Shown here: positions 14,539 to 23,281 of the stretch, piece after piece
Position numbering within the stretch: position 1 is the stretch's first letter
Layout of the letters: the number at the start of each line of letters is the position of its first letter
DNA from: a virus
Virus record (IMG/VR): IMGVR_UViG_3300047462_000712
Span: 1 to 23,620 of that record
Length of the DNA: 23,620 nt
Direction: 5' to 3' (one strand)
Made by a program: the position numbers and the translations under genes
The notes under the pieces: generated by a model
What the model was told of the DNA's origin: nothing
Database searches by the model: none
Seen by the model: only the letters and a program-made list of their open reading frames with translations

Positions 14539-16836
14539 ATGCCCACCATCGCCCAGCTCGCCTCCGCCCAGGCCGCAGCGGACACCGACCAAATTCCCGC
14601 CAGCCAGGGCGGCGTGGTGCGCGGCGTCACCCGCGCCCAAATTGTCGCCGGCTTGCAGCCGCAGATCGCCCTCGCACAGGGCCAACTGCTCGGCCGCGCG
14701 AGCGCGGGTAGCGGCGCGCCCGAACCGATCGCGCTGGGGGCGAATCTCAGCCTGTCAGGCGGCACGCTCGCCGCCGCCGCATCGCCCTTCGTCGTCGCCG
14801 CCCTGCCAGCGGGAGCCACGCCCGCGCCGGCCGATCTGGTGCCGATCGGCCAGGGCGGCGCCAACGCGGCCATCCCCTATGCGCAGTTCATGGCCGGCCT
14901 CGCCGCGCTGCCCGCCGCCAACGCCGCCGGCTTTACCCTCATCCCCTCCGACGCCACCGCCAGCCGCAATCTCGCCGACCTCGCCGCCGACGCGCTGGCG
15001 GTGGAATCCTTCGGCGCCAAAGGCGACGGCGTGACCGACGATACCGTCGCCTTCGTCGCCGCCATCGCCTCCGGCCATCCCGTGCGGCTCGCCGCACGCA
15101 CCTACATCGTCAACGGCCAGTGGACGATCGCCACGCCCAACGCGGTGCTGCTCGGCGTGCCCGGCCAAAGCGTGCTGAAGCGGATGTCGCAAGCCGGCGG
15201 GGCCTGGATCGCGGTGCAGGCGAACGGCTTCGCCGCCGACGGCGTGATCTTCGACGCCAACCGCGGGCAGGTGGGCCAGGACAGCTGGGGCGTGCTGATC
15301 GGCACCGCCTGCACACAGTCGGATCTGCATCGCTGCGCCTTCCGCAACGCCTCCGGCGCGGTGCTGGGCAGCGGACTCGCGTTCGAGGCCAGCGATCCCG
15401 CGAGCTGCCGGCATGTCGTGCGGGATTGCGAGTTCAGCGGCAACGCCGTGCATGGCGTGTGGGTGCAGGCCTGCGCCGGCGTGCAACTGCTCGGCTGCCG
15501 GGCGCACGACAACGGACAATACGGCATCGTCGCGGATTTCAACGATCCGGCCTTCGTCCAGAAGGTCCATCTGGTGCAGATCGCCTCCTGCCGTGCCTGG
15601 AACAATCTGCGCGGCATCGCGGTAGGCAATTTCAACGCCACAAACCAGCAGCCACCAACCTGGGGCAACGCCAACCCCGATGCGCTGGCCGTCTGCGTCA
15701 GCGGTAATATCTGCCACAACAACACGCTGTACGGCATTTCCGCCGCTGGCGGTGGATTGCTGATCGAGGGCAACCTGCTGGCATCCAACGGCAGCGTCGC
15801 CAATGGCGGCGGCGGAATCCTCGCCAACGTCGCGGCCAGCCGTGTGGCCGGGAACATGGTGACGGGGGTCGCCGCCTACGGCATCGATTGCGGCGGCGCG
15901 ATCGACAGCGACATCGCCGCAAATCACATCGAGGGAGCGCTCATCGGCATCAATTGCGGCGGCGGCCTGTCGATGCGCGTGACCGGCAATCATGTGCGGG
16001 ACTGCACCGCCTGGGCCATCGTCGCCAACAATGTCGAGAGCGACGGCGCGGGGAGCGGTCCGGACCATAATTTCGGAATGGCCTGCAATGACCTAACCAT
16101 CACGGAGAACTGGATCGGCCTCTCCGCCGGCACCATGGGCGGGATCTGGTTGCATGACGGTCCCTCCAACGTGTTGGTCGGCCGCAACGTGTTCATCGGC
16201 ACGAACGACGCGGTGGCCAGCAAATGCCTTTGGCCCGGCACCGACAGCGTGCTGATCGAGGGCAATCGCTGGAACGCCGCCGGGCGGTTCGTCTGCAACC
16301 CGATCGCCGCGAACGGCCTGCAGACCGTGGTGTTCCCAGACATCGCGGAGGCGGTGATGCTGACCGAAGCGTCCGCGCCCGTGCAGTCGATGCTCTCAGC
16401 CTATCAGGCGGCAACCTCCGGCGAACTGGTGTTCGCGCGGGTCACGTCCGGCGGCTCGGGCTATTCCACCGCGACCGTCACGCTCGGCGGAGCCGGCACC
16501 GGTGCGGCAGCACAGGCGGTGATATCCGGCGGCGCGGTGATCGGCATCGAGGTCACGGCACCCGGCACCGGATACGGCCCGCCCGGCACCGCCATCCCCG
16601 TCACCATCTATGGCGATGGGACCGGTGCCACCGCAATGGCCGTGTCCGGCGTTCCAATGCCCGAAGAACGATCGCTGCGGGTGCATTGCAATACCGGCGT
16701 CACCTTCGCCCGAACCGGCTCAAATCCGTTACAGGAGAACTGGACGCTGACCGATCTCGCCGTTCCTACCTTCGGCGATGTCGATTGGACAGTGACCTTC
16801 GGCGCTTGGCGCGCCGCCAGGGCGACGCGTCCCTAG
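14539..16836 (+). CDS. Tailspike with right-handed beta-helix
   Basis: This 765-aa protein has a GGAGG site before the ATG. Residues 1-85 are an anchor module (LLGRAS at 50-55) shared with the later 1411-aa spike. Residues about 155-175 (FGAKGDGVTDDTVAF) are the entry motif of the pectate-lyase-3/tailspike beta-helix. The run to about residue 600 alternates short strands and Asn/Gly turns (CEFSGNAVHGVWVQACAG, LLIEGNLLASNGSVANGG), typical of the coil ladder of a polysaccharide depolymerase. The C-terminal part has GGSGYSTATVTLGG and GTGYGPPGT, the Gly/Tyr/Thr repeats often found in phage spike ends. Enzyme specificity cannot be read from sequence. Confidence 0.85.
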   Translation: MPTIAQLASAQAAADTDQIPASQGGVVRGVTRAQIVAGLQPQIALAQGQLLGRASAGSGAPEPIALGANLSLSGGTLAAAASPFVVAALPAGATPAPADLVPIGQGGANAAIPYAQFMAGLAALPAANAAGFTLIPSDATASRNLADLAADALAVESFGAKGDGVTDDTVAFVAAIASGHPVRLAARTYIVNGQWTIATPNAVLLGVPGQSVLKRMSQAGGAWIAVQANGFAADGVIFDANRGQVGQDSWGVLIGTACTQSDLHRCAFRNASGAVLGSGLAFEASDPASCRHVVRDCEFSGNAVHGVWVQACAGVQLLGCRAHDNGQYGIVADFNDPAFVQKVHLVQIASCRAWNNLRGIAVGNFNATNQQPPTWGNANPDALAVCVSGNICHNNTLYGISAAGGGLLIEGNLLASNGSVANGGGGILANVAASRVAGNMVTGVAAYGIDCGGAIDSDIAANHIEGALIGINCGGGLSMRVTGNHVRDCTAWAIVANNVESDGAGSGPDHNFGMACNDLTITENWIGLSAGTMGGIWLHDGPSNVLVGRNVFIGTNDAVASKCLWPGTDSVLIEGNRWNAAGRFVCNPIAANGLQTVVFPDIAEAVMLTEASAPVQSMLSAYQAATSGELVFARVTSGGSGYSTATVTLGGAGTGAAAQAVISGGAVIGIEVTAPGTGYGPPGTAIPVTIYGDGTGATAMAVSGVPMPEERSLRVHCNTGVTFARTGSNPLQENWTLTDLAVPTFGDVDWTVTFGAWRAARATRP

Positions 16837-16879
16837 CTGCAAGCCGCCCGCGAATCACGTCGCCCCCAATCGAACCCAA

Positions 16880-16921
16880 CCTTCCCTCCGCCGCAACGGC
16901 GCAAGGAAGGGGAGGCCAATC
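16880..16921 (+). promoter_or_regulatory. Hairpin directly before the RBS of the large spike
   Basis: CCTTCC (16880-16885) pairs with GGAAGG (16905-16910), and inside it CGCCG (16889-16893) pairs with CGGCG (16897-16901) around a CAA loop, with a 3+3 internal loop. GGGGAGG at 16909-16915 is the RBS and shares its first bases with the stem. The hairpin can therefore mask or present the RBS, or act as a 5'-end stabiliser. No run of T follows, so a terminator reading is weak. Confidence 0.55.
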
Positions 16922-19900
16922 ATGCCCACCATGCAGCAACTTCCGCAGGCCATCATCGTCGATGCGGAGGACGAGGTGTTGCTTGCCCAAGATGGCGAGA
17001 CCAAGGTACTCACGGTCAATACCTTACTCGCCGCCACGCAGCAGCGCCTCACCCTCGCCCCAGGCGTGCTGCTCGGCCGCGCCAGCTACTTCGTCGGCGG
17101 CCCGGAACCGATCGCAATCGGTGACGGGCTGGTGCTGGACAGCGGCACGCTCGGCGCGGACGGATACTCCGTCGCGTTTTTGGACAGCCCCGCCTTCACC
17201 GGCACCCCGACCGCGCCGACCGCCCCGAACGGTGACAGTAGCGACGTCATCGCCACCACGGCCTTTGTACAGGCCAACCTGCCCCGCATAGCCATCCAGG
17301 GCGACCTGGTCGGAGCAGGCTCCGGCACCGTCACGGTCACGCTGCCACCAGTCGTCGCGCCCGGTACCTACAGCGCCGTCACGGTCAATACCAAAGGCCT
17401 GGTGATTTCTGGCACGACCCTGGACGCCACGGCGATCGACACCGCGCTGGGATATACACCCTATAATGCGGCCAATCCGGCCGGATACACTTCCCCTGCC
17501 GGCCTCGATGTGTTTCCCGCCCTCGCCTACGGGGCGTTCTTCGATGGCGTGCATGACGACCAACCAGGCATCGCCGCGGCCATCGCGGCGGCTGAGGCGG
17601 CCGGAGGCGGTACCGTGCTGCTGCCCGCAGGCAAAGGCTGCCTGGGTTCGACGCTGACCCAGACATCCAACAGCATCCATCTCGTGGGCGCAGGTGTCGC
17701 CAACCTCTCGCACAACACGCAGCCGGGCTACGACACCGGCACGGCCCTGCACTGGATTGGCGCTCCCGGTGGCACAATGGCGGTGATCGGCCCAGCACAG
17801 AACCTGGTCAACGGACGCAGCATCAGCAACGCCGATGTTCGCGGCATCATGTTCGACTGTGCTTCCAGCGCCGCCTACGGCCTTGTGATCGCATCGGTAA
17901 ACCATTCAAGGTTCGACGTTGGATACTATCAGCCACTCGTGTGCGGCCTGTGGATGACGACGGTTTTTCTACAGGCGCAGACATCGGCGACCGCGGCTCC
18001 GTTCGAAAATAACGACACGCAGCACAACATCGCGCGTGTCATCGGCTACGCGGTGTTCTACGCGAACACGACGCTGACCGCGGCCGCAGCCGGCGCGACG
18101 ACCATTCCTGTTGGCACCACGTCCAACTTTGTGGCCGGGCAGCAGGTCCGCATCGGTAAGGGGCTATATGTCCTGGCGGCGGTCGGTCCGACGACCCTCA
18201 CGCTGACAACGCCGCTCGCGGCATCCGATGGCGCTGCTGGAGCGGCCGTCGGATGCGCTCCGCGTGGAGTATGGCTGCATGGGCGAACCAATGCCGACCT
18301 TCCGGCAGGATATCACCCACCAGGAGGCACGTCCTTCCCGCAGCTTTGGACCGGCAACGTCTCGCTCAACCAGTTCGAGAGCATCACCCTCCTGCACTAC
18401 AGCAGCGGAGATGCGCTAACCTTCGGCAACTCGGACCACAATATCGTCGACAAAGCGACAGCATACACATTTCCATCCGGACACGGCCTCGTATTCGACG
18501 GCAGCCCCGGCCTCGGCGAGCAATCGGGACAGAACCGCGTCGGCTACTGCTCCGTCGGCTCCGTCGTCGCCAGAGGCACCACGACCTATCCGAACACCAG
18601 CGGCGGAGCGTTGTCGGACGGCTACTTCTGTTCGCAGGACAGCTACATCGGTTGCCTCGACACCGCCAACGGGAACCCCTACCCGACGATCGAGCCGGGT
18701 GCGACCATGCGGGTGAACACCGACACGGACGTGACCTTCGGGCCAAGACTGGTAACCCCGATCGTCTACGAAGCGGGGTGGGAACCGGTCACCGGCACCT
18801 TCCTCGCCGACCCGAACACCAGCCTGATGGTGGTGAACAACTCCGCAGACCATATGCGTCTTTGCACCGGCACGGGCTCGTATTCCTGGAGCGTGAATAT
18901 CGACGGCTCCAACGGCAACCTGAGAATCTATCCCACCGGCGCGTCTTCCGCCGCCGGCCTGGCGCTGGGCGGAGCGAGTTCACCGGCCTTCGTCCTGGGC
19001 GGATTGTCCGTGGGCGGACAAGCCACTCTTCTGGGTGGGTTGACGGCCGGTGCAACCTCGATCACCGGATCGCTTTCGATCGCCGGCCCAATGTCTGCGC
19101 CGTCCGCATCGATAAGTGGTGCGGTGGTCGCGAACAGCGCGTCGCTCGTCACCGGACTCTCGGTCGGTGGCACGGCCTCCGTCACGGGAGCCCTCGCGGC
19201 CGGCGCGGCGGCCGTCGTCGGTTTGATATCGGCTGGCACGGTCTCGGTTACTGGCGCATTGATCGCGAACAGTGCCTCGCTCGCCACAAACCTATCGATC
19301 GCCGGCACGGCCTCCATCGCAGGAGCGCTGTCGGCGGCGACAGGGTCCATCGCCAACGCACTCGCCGTGGGCTCGATCACGTCGGTCGGGTCGGTGCATG
19401 TCGGCGGGGCGCTCACTGTTCCCACACCGGCGGCCAGTGACAACAGCACCAATGCGGCGACCACGGCCTGGGTGGCCGCCAAAGCATACCTCCCGCAACT
19501 CCTCACACTCGCAGCCCTGCGCGCGGCCCCGTTTGGCGCGCTCGCCGACGGCACCACCGTGCTGCTAGACGCCTACGCGACAAGGGGGGATGGGGGAGCG
19601 GGCCTGTTCACCTGGACCGCTGCATCCACGGCTGGCGACAATGCCGGAACGACCGTCAATCCGACAGGCAATACCGGCGCCGGCCGTTGGCTCCGCCAAC
19701 TTCCCGATGGACGGGTCACGCCACAGATGTTCGGCGCTCTCGGCGACGGAACGACGAACGATACCGCCGCCTTTGCCGCTGCGTTGCTTGCCGGCCCAGT
19801 GATCGTACCCAGCGCCACCTACCGCATTGCAAACCTAGCCATTCCAAACGGGGCATGGATGGAGGGCGGAGCCGGCCTCGGCTATTCCGGCGACGTCGCA

Positions 19901-21157
19901 ACCACTCCAGGCACAGGCCAGAAACCAGCCGTCGTCGCCCCGATCCTGCTCGCGGTCGCGGGCACGACATCATGCATACTCAACGTTTACGGATGTAACG
20001 ACGCAACCTTGAAGGGGCTGTTCCTAGACGGTGGCTCGAACACACCGACCTGCGACGGCGTCTCATCTGGTTCGACACAGATTATGATGGAACGCGTGAC
20101 CGTGGTGCGCTGCATCAACGGTCTCGGCTCAGTTACCAATCCAGATCTCTACACGCACGTCGCAACCCTCATCAACTGCGAATTTGCCAACAATGGAAAT
20201 GGGATTTCGAACCTGATCGATACGGCGATGATTGGCGGCGCACTGTCAGCCAACACGATCGGCGTCAATCTCGGCTCCGGCGCCAACGCGAACAGCTTCA
20301 TCGCGGTACGGTTCGAGTGGAGCATCAACGACGGTGTTGCCGGCTACAATGCCTCCTCGAACGTATTCTGTGGCGGTCTGTTCGATCGCAATGCCTGGCG
20401 TGGCGTCAATCTCGGGGCGGGTTGCAAGGACTGGACGTTCGTTGGTGTCCAGTTCGCTCGCAATGGTTCCAACAACGCTTATCCAAACAACAGCCACGTC
20501 GCTCTGAACGGAACGACGTCGGTCTTCTTCAACGGCTGCGTCAGCCGCACGGGTACTAACGACGATGGCAGCGGCACGCTCTCTCCGGCGTATTTCGTAA
20601 ACTATATCAACAGCAATGCACTGGTTACCATCTCCGGTTGCGATGTGAGCGGATATATCACCGGCTTTGCGTTCGGTAGCAATCCGGCAAGCTACGTGCA
20701 ACGCGACAATTTCGGCGCTGGCGACACATCAATCAACGCCGCGCGCCCTTATATCAGCGGAGGTGTCGTTGCGCAGACCCTCTTCACCAAGGCACCTGCC
20801 ACAATCACCCCGGGCGCATCGACCTCCATTGCCCTCGGGCAATCACCGATCACAACCAACTACAGCACAACGACGCGTTCGCTGCACATCACTGCCGTGA
20901 ACAACAATAGCCCCTATCAGTCCTGCTCCGCTCGGATCGCACTCGGCTTCTATCGCGACACGGCCATCCACACGCCAAATGGCAGTGCCGCCTACGGCGA
21001 GACCGGCGGCACAGGGATCATCACCTGGGGTGGCAGCGGCAAGATCCAACTCTCCGCGTCCTCGGTCGCCCCGGATGGATCGACCTGGACGCTTGGTATC
21101 CTCAATGGCGGCACGGCGGACGGCTCCAACTGGAGCGTGTTCGCGGAATTGCACTGA
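16922..21157 (+). CDS. Large modular tailspike/fibre with two beta-helix modules
   Basis: This 1411-aa protein is the longest in the window. Modules in order: anchor residues 1-80 (LLGRAS at 50-55); tail-fibre motif near 88-121 (DSSDVIATTAFVQANLP); first beta-helix from about 198 (YGAFFDGVHDDQPGIAAAI); a repetitive stalk about 685-835 (repeats of 'S-x-x-G-x-L/A' such as LSVGGTASVTGAL and LSIAGTASIAGAL); a second ATTAWVAAKAYLP motif near 845; a second beta-helix entry near 936 (FGALGDGTTNDTAAF); and a C-terminal beta-rich domain from about 1285. Two separate depolymerase-like modules on one chain suggest it grips or degrades two sugars, or was built by fusion of two spikes. Base composition is lower in GC in its second half. 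Substrates are unknown. Confidence 0.85.
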   Translation: MPTMQQLPQAIIVDAEDEVLLAQDGETKVLTVNTLLAATQQRLTLAPGVLLGRASYFVGGPEPIAIGDGLVLDSGTLGADGYSVAFLDSPAFTGTPTAPTAPNGDSSDVIATTAFVQANLPRIAIQGDLVGAGSGTVTVTLPPVVAPGTYSAVTVNTKGLVISGTTLDATAIDTALGYTPYNAANPAGYTSPAGLDVFPALAYGAFFDGVHDDQPGIAAAIAAAEAAGGGTVLLPAGKGCLGSTLTQTSNSIHLVGAGVANLSHNTQPGYDTGTALHWIGAPGGTMAVIGPAQNLVNGRSISNADVRGIMFDCASSAAYGLVIASVNHSRFDVGYYQPLVCGLWMTTVFLQAQTSATAAPFENNDTQHNIARVIGYAVFYANTTLTAAAAGATTIPVGTTSNFVAGQQVRIGKGLYVLAAVGPTTLTLTTPLAASDGAAGAAVGCAPRGVWLHGRTNADLPAGYHPPGGTSFPQLWTGNVSLNQFESITLLHYSSGDALTFGNSDHNIVDKATAYTFPSGHGLVFDGSPGLGEQSGQNRVGYCSVGSVVARGTTTYPNTSGGALSDGYFCSQDSYIGCLDTANGNPYPTIEPGATMRVNTDTDVTFGPRLVTPIVYEAGWEPVTGTFLADPNTSLMVVNNSADHMRLCTGTGSYSWSVNIDGSNGNLRIYPTGASSAAGLALGGASSPAFVLGGLSVGGQATLLGGLTAGATSITGSLSIAGPMSAPSASISGAVVANSASLVTGLSVGGTASVTGALAAGAAAVVGLISAGTVSVTGALIANSASLATNLSIAGTASIAGALSAATGSIANALAVGSITSVGSVHVGGALTVPTPAASDNSTNAATTAWVAAKAYLPQLLTLAALRAAPFGALADGTTVLLDAYATRGDGGAGLFTWTAASTAGDNAGTTVNPTGNTGAGRWLRQLPDGRVTPQMFGALGDGTTNDTAAFAAALLAGPVIVPSATYRIANLAIPNGAWMEGGAGLGYSGDVATTPGTGQKPAVVAPILLAVAGTTSCILNVYGCNDATLKGLFLDGGSNTPTCDGVSSGSTQIMMERVTVVRCINGLGSVTNPDLYTHVATLINCEFANNGNGISNLIDTAMIGGALSANTIGVNLGSGANANSFIAVRFEWSINDGVAGYNASSNVFCGGLFDRNAWRGVNLGAGCKDWTFVGVQFARNGSNNAYPNNSHVALNGTTSVFFNGCVSRTGTNDDGSGTLSPAYFVNYINSNALVTISGCDVSGYITGFAFGSNPASYVQRDNFGAGDTSINAARPYISGGVVAQTLFTKAPATITPGASTSIALGQSPITTNYSTTTRSLHITAVNNNSPYQSCSARIALGFYRDTAIHTPNGSAAYGETGGTGIITWGGSGKIQLSASSVAPDGSTWTLGILNGGTADGSNWSVFAELH
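18960..19430 (+). repeat. Coding repeat: Ser/Ala/Gly stalk of the large spike
   Basis: The translation repeats a short unit of the form 'LS-x-G-x-A-S-x-x-G-A-L' with variants (SITGSLSIAG, SVTGALAAGA, SIAGALSAAT) and 'VANSASL'/'IANSASL' returning twice. This is a regular 6- to 12-residue repetition as found in trimeric fibre stalks. Repeat boundaries are approximate. Confidence 0.65.
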
Positions 21158-21191
21158 CCTCGCCCTACCGCCCCCCGACAGGAGTTTTCCC

Positions 21192-21455
21192 ATGCCTGAG
21201 CCACAAGACCCGCCAGACCAGGCGGCGCGTATGCTTGGCCGTCTGGAAGGGCGCGTCGATGCCCTCGACGAGCGCATGAACCGCCACGAAGCCGCCATTA
21301 CCGCGCGCCTGACATCGATCGATACGAAGATCGATACCATCGTCACCACGCTCGCGAGTGGGCTCGGTGGTGTGCGCGTGTTTCACTGGATAGCGGGACT
21401 GATGCTCGCCGTCGGTGGTTTCATCGCGAACTATTTTTTTCATACGAGGAACTGA
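21192..21455 (+). CDS. Coiled-coil membrane protein of the lysis block
   Basis: This 87-aa protein has AGGAG upstream of the ATG. The frame is open upstream inside the spike gene, but that part has no start with an RBS and is a shadow. Residues about 10-55 are charged and heptad-like (RMLGRLEGRVDALDERMNRH, then LTSIDTKIDTIVTTLAS). A single hydrophobic helix near the C-terminus (WIAGLMLAVGGFIANYFF) is followed by a basic end (HTRN). The topology of N-terminal coiled coil with a C-terminal membrane anchor resembles XhlA/holin-associated small proteins. It overlaps the endolysin start by one base. A spanin would have the opposite order (N-terminal anchor), so a holin-like accessory is more likely. 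Confidence 0.6.
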   Translation: MPEPQDPPDQAARMLGRLEGRVDALDERMNRHEAAITARLTSIDTKIDTIVTTLASGLGGVRVFHWIAGLMLAVGGFIANYFFHTRN

Positions 21456-21997
21456 TGGACGATCCCTTCATACCGGCATTCACGATCGTCGTGGGCCACG
21501 AGGGCGGCTATTCGGATGAACCATCCGATCCCGGAAACTGGACGTCCGGAAGAGTCGGTTTTGGCCAATTGCGTGGAACCAAATTCGGCATCTCCGCCGC
21601 GGCGTATCCAGCGATCGATATCGTTTCACTTACGCTCGACGACGCACAGACGATCTATCGGCGCGACTATTGGGTACCCATCCTGGGCGCGAAATTGCCA
21701 CCGAGGCTTGCACTCCTCGTTTTCGATTCCGCGGTTAACAATGGCGTGAACCGGGCTGTGCGATGGCTCCAGGCCGCCGTCGGCGCGGAAGTCGATGGAG
21801 AAATGGGTCCGCGGACGCAGTCCGCGATTGCGGCCCATACCGCGACAGAGACCAAGGTCACCGCCGTCTGTATCGAGTTCCAGGCCCAGCGCGTGGATTT
21901 CATGGCGAGCCTCCCAACCTGGCGTGGTTTCGGCCTTGGCTGGGCACGCCGGCTCTGCGCACTGCCCTACCAATCGCTCACGATGGGAGTGTCCTGA
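21455..21997 (+). CDS. Endolysin, glycoside hydrolase family 108
   Basis: This 180-aa enzyme should cut the peptidoglycan glycan chain at the end of infection. The signature VGHEGGYSDEPSDPGNW near the N-terminus contains the catalytic Glu16 of the GH108 motif (EGGY..), and TKFGISAAAYP completes the conserved first lobe. FDSAVNNGVNRAVRWLQAAV and VDGEMGPRTQSAIAAH match the second region with its peptidoglycan-binding-3 type helix. No signal peptide is visible, so export would rely on a holin. It overlaps the upstream membrane protein, making a lysis pair. Confidence 0.9.
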   Translation: MDDPFIPAFTIVVGHEGGYSDEPSDPGNWTSGRVGFGQLRGTKFGISAAAYPAIDIVSLTLDDAQTIYRRDYWVPILGAKLPPRLALLVFDSAVNNGVNRAVRWLQAAVGAEVDGEMGPRTQSAIAAHTATETKVTAVCIEFQAQRVDFMASLPTWRGFGLGWARRLCALPYQSLTMGVS

Positions 21998-22000
21998 TCC

Positions 22001-22930
22001 ATGAACGCCAATCTCCTACACGTCGTCGCCGCCATCGCCAACCCGGTGCGATGGGAAAGCCGCATCCGTCTCGCGCGCCAGTTCGCCTCCCACATGCTCG
22101 ACAGCGGCGTGTCGCTCACTCTTGTCGAATGTGCCTACGGCGACCGTTCGTTCGATCTCGCCGACATCCCCCACGTCAACCATGTCGGCGTGCGCGCCCG
22201 GACGCTCGTTTGGAACAAGGAGGCTCTCCTGAACATCGGTGTGGCGCGAGGGTCGCCGCAGGCGCGCCATATCGCCTTCATCGATGCCGACATCCGCTTC
22301 CGCAAACCGGCCTGGGCCGCCGAGACCGTTCATGCCCTACAACAATATGACGTCGTTCAGCCCTGGAGCGATTGCTACGATCTTGGTCCAAACGACGAAC
22401 ATCTGCATAGCCATCGCTCCTTCTGCCGATTATGGGCTGACGGCAAGCCCATCGTGCAGGGGCCGAACGCGACTGGCGGCTACCAGTTCGGCCACCCTGG
22501 CTACGCCTGGGCCTTCACGCGCCAGTCGCTCGACTGGGTGGGCGGACTCGTCGACTCCGCCGCGCTGGGGGCGGCCGATCACCACATGGCGCTTGCGCTG
22601 GTCGGCCGCGTGACCGACAGCATTCCAGGCAACATGTCGCCCGGCTACCGCGCGCCACTGCTGCGCTGGCAGGACCGTGCCATGCGCCACATCGCCGGGA
22701 ATATCTCCTATGTTCCTGGCACGATCGAGCATTACTGGCATGGCGCCAAGGAGCGCCGCAAATACGTCGATCGCTGGTCGGTGCTGTCGGACAACGACTT
22801 CGACCCCCAGACCGACCTCAAGCGCAACAGCTTTGGCGTTATCGAACTCACCGGCAACAAGCCGAAACTACGACGCGAGATCGACGCCTATTTCCGCAGC
22901 CGCGACGAAGATTCCAACACCCTTTCCTAA
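22001..22930 (+). CDS. Phage-encoded glycosyltransferase (GT-A type)
   Basis: This 309-aa protein is a probable sugar transferase and stands out between lysis genes. LLHVVAAIANPVRWESRI starts the nucleotide-binding fold. VWNKEALLNIGVARG (residues 70-84) and HIAFIDADIRF (90-100) carry the D95-A-D97 metal/sugar-nucleotide motif and match the galactosyltransferase-like GT-A fold. YAWAFTRQSLDWVGGLVDSA and AADHHMA (191-197) occupy the acceptor-side region where a catalytic Asp is expected, and EHYWHGAKERRKY (243-255) is a His-rich element of this type. No membrane segment is seen, so it should work in the cytoplasm. Targets could be host surface sugars (superinfection exclusion), virion proteins or DNA; the sequence does not decide. 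Confidence 0.75.
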   Translation: MNANLLHVVAAIANPVRWESRIRLARQFASHMLDSGVSLTLVECAYGDRSFDLADIPHVNHVGVRARTLVWNKEALLNIGVARGSPQARHIAFIDADIRFRKPAWAAETVHALQQYDVVQPWSDCYDLGPNDEHLHSHRSFCRLWADGKPIVQGPNATGGYQFGHPGYAWAFTRQSLDWVGGLVDSAALGAADHHMALALVGRVTDSIPGNMSPGYRAPLLRWQDRAMRHIAGNISYVPGTIEHYWHGAKERRKYVDRWSVLSDNDFDPQTDLKRNSFGVIELTGNKPKLRREIDAYFRSRDEDSNTLS

Positions 22931-22948
22931 CCGAGCGGAGATCGCGCC

Positions 22949-23278
22949 ATGCGCGTCGCCATCTTGACCGCCGTCATGTCGGGCGGCCTGTCCGCTTGCT
23001 CCGCCGCGATGCTCGCGTCGCCGTCCGGGCAACTGTTCTGCGCCCTGCAAACCGATGGCGGCGGCAGCGTCGTGGTCGGTCTGATCGATGCCGAGGCATC
23101 CGCTCTGCTCCCGGGCGCCGCGCCTGTCGCGGTCCTCGCGGCGGGCGCGGCACAGGCCGATCTCGATGCCGCATGCGCCGCCGCCGCTGCTTCGGTCGGT
23201 GGCACAGGCATGGCGGTACCGGCCCCAACCGGACCCGTTCCCAATATTCCGATCAAGCCGATAACGAAAGGAACCTGA
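22949..23278 (+). CDS. Small phage lipoprotein
   Basis: This 109-aa protein has a GGAG ribosome-binding site. A short hydrophobic N-terminus (VAILTAVMSGGLSAC) ends in a lipobox L14-S15-A16-C17, followed by Ser18 (no Asp at +2, so outer-membrane sorting is possible). The rest is Ala/Gly-rich with QLFCALQTDGGGSVVVGLID and a proline-rich end (PAPTGPVPNIPIKP). Similar short lipoproteins with 'GQLFCA' and 'V.lidA' are, from memory, common beside phage lysis genes in alphaproteobacteria. It could be an outer-membrane partner in lysis (o-spanin-like) or an exclusion factor. The role is unproven. Confidence 0.7.
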   Translation: MRVAILTAVMSGGLSACSAAMLASPSGQLFCALQTDGGGSVVVGLIDAEASALLPGAAPVAVLAAGAAQADLDAACAAAAASVGGTGMAVPAPTGPVPNIPIKPITKGT

Positions 23279-23281
23279 AAC

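Noticed and set aside
14755-16068. Minus-strand open frame (437 codons) opposite the first tailspike
   Set aside because: It is a shadow of the beta-helix gene, with no RBS evidence and no domain pattern.
16880-16910. Rho-independent terminator
   Set aside because: A stem is present, but no T-run follows and the RBS of the next gene lies immediately after it.
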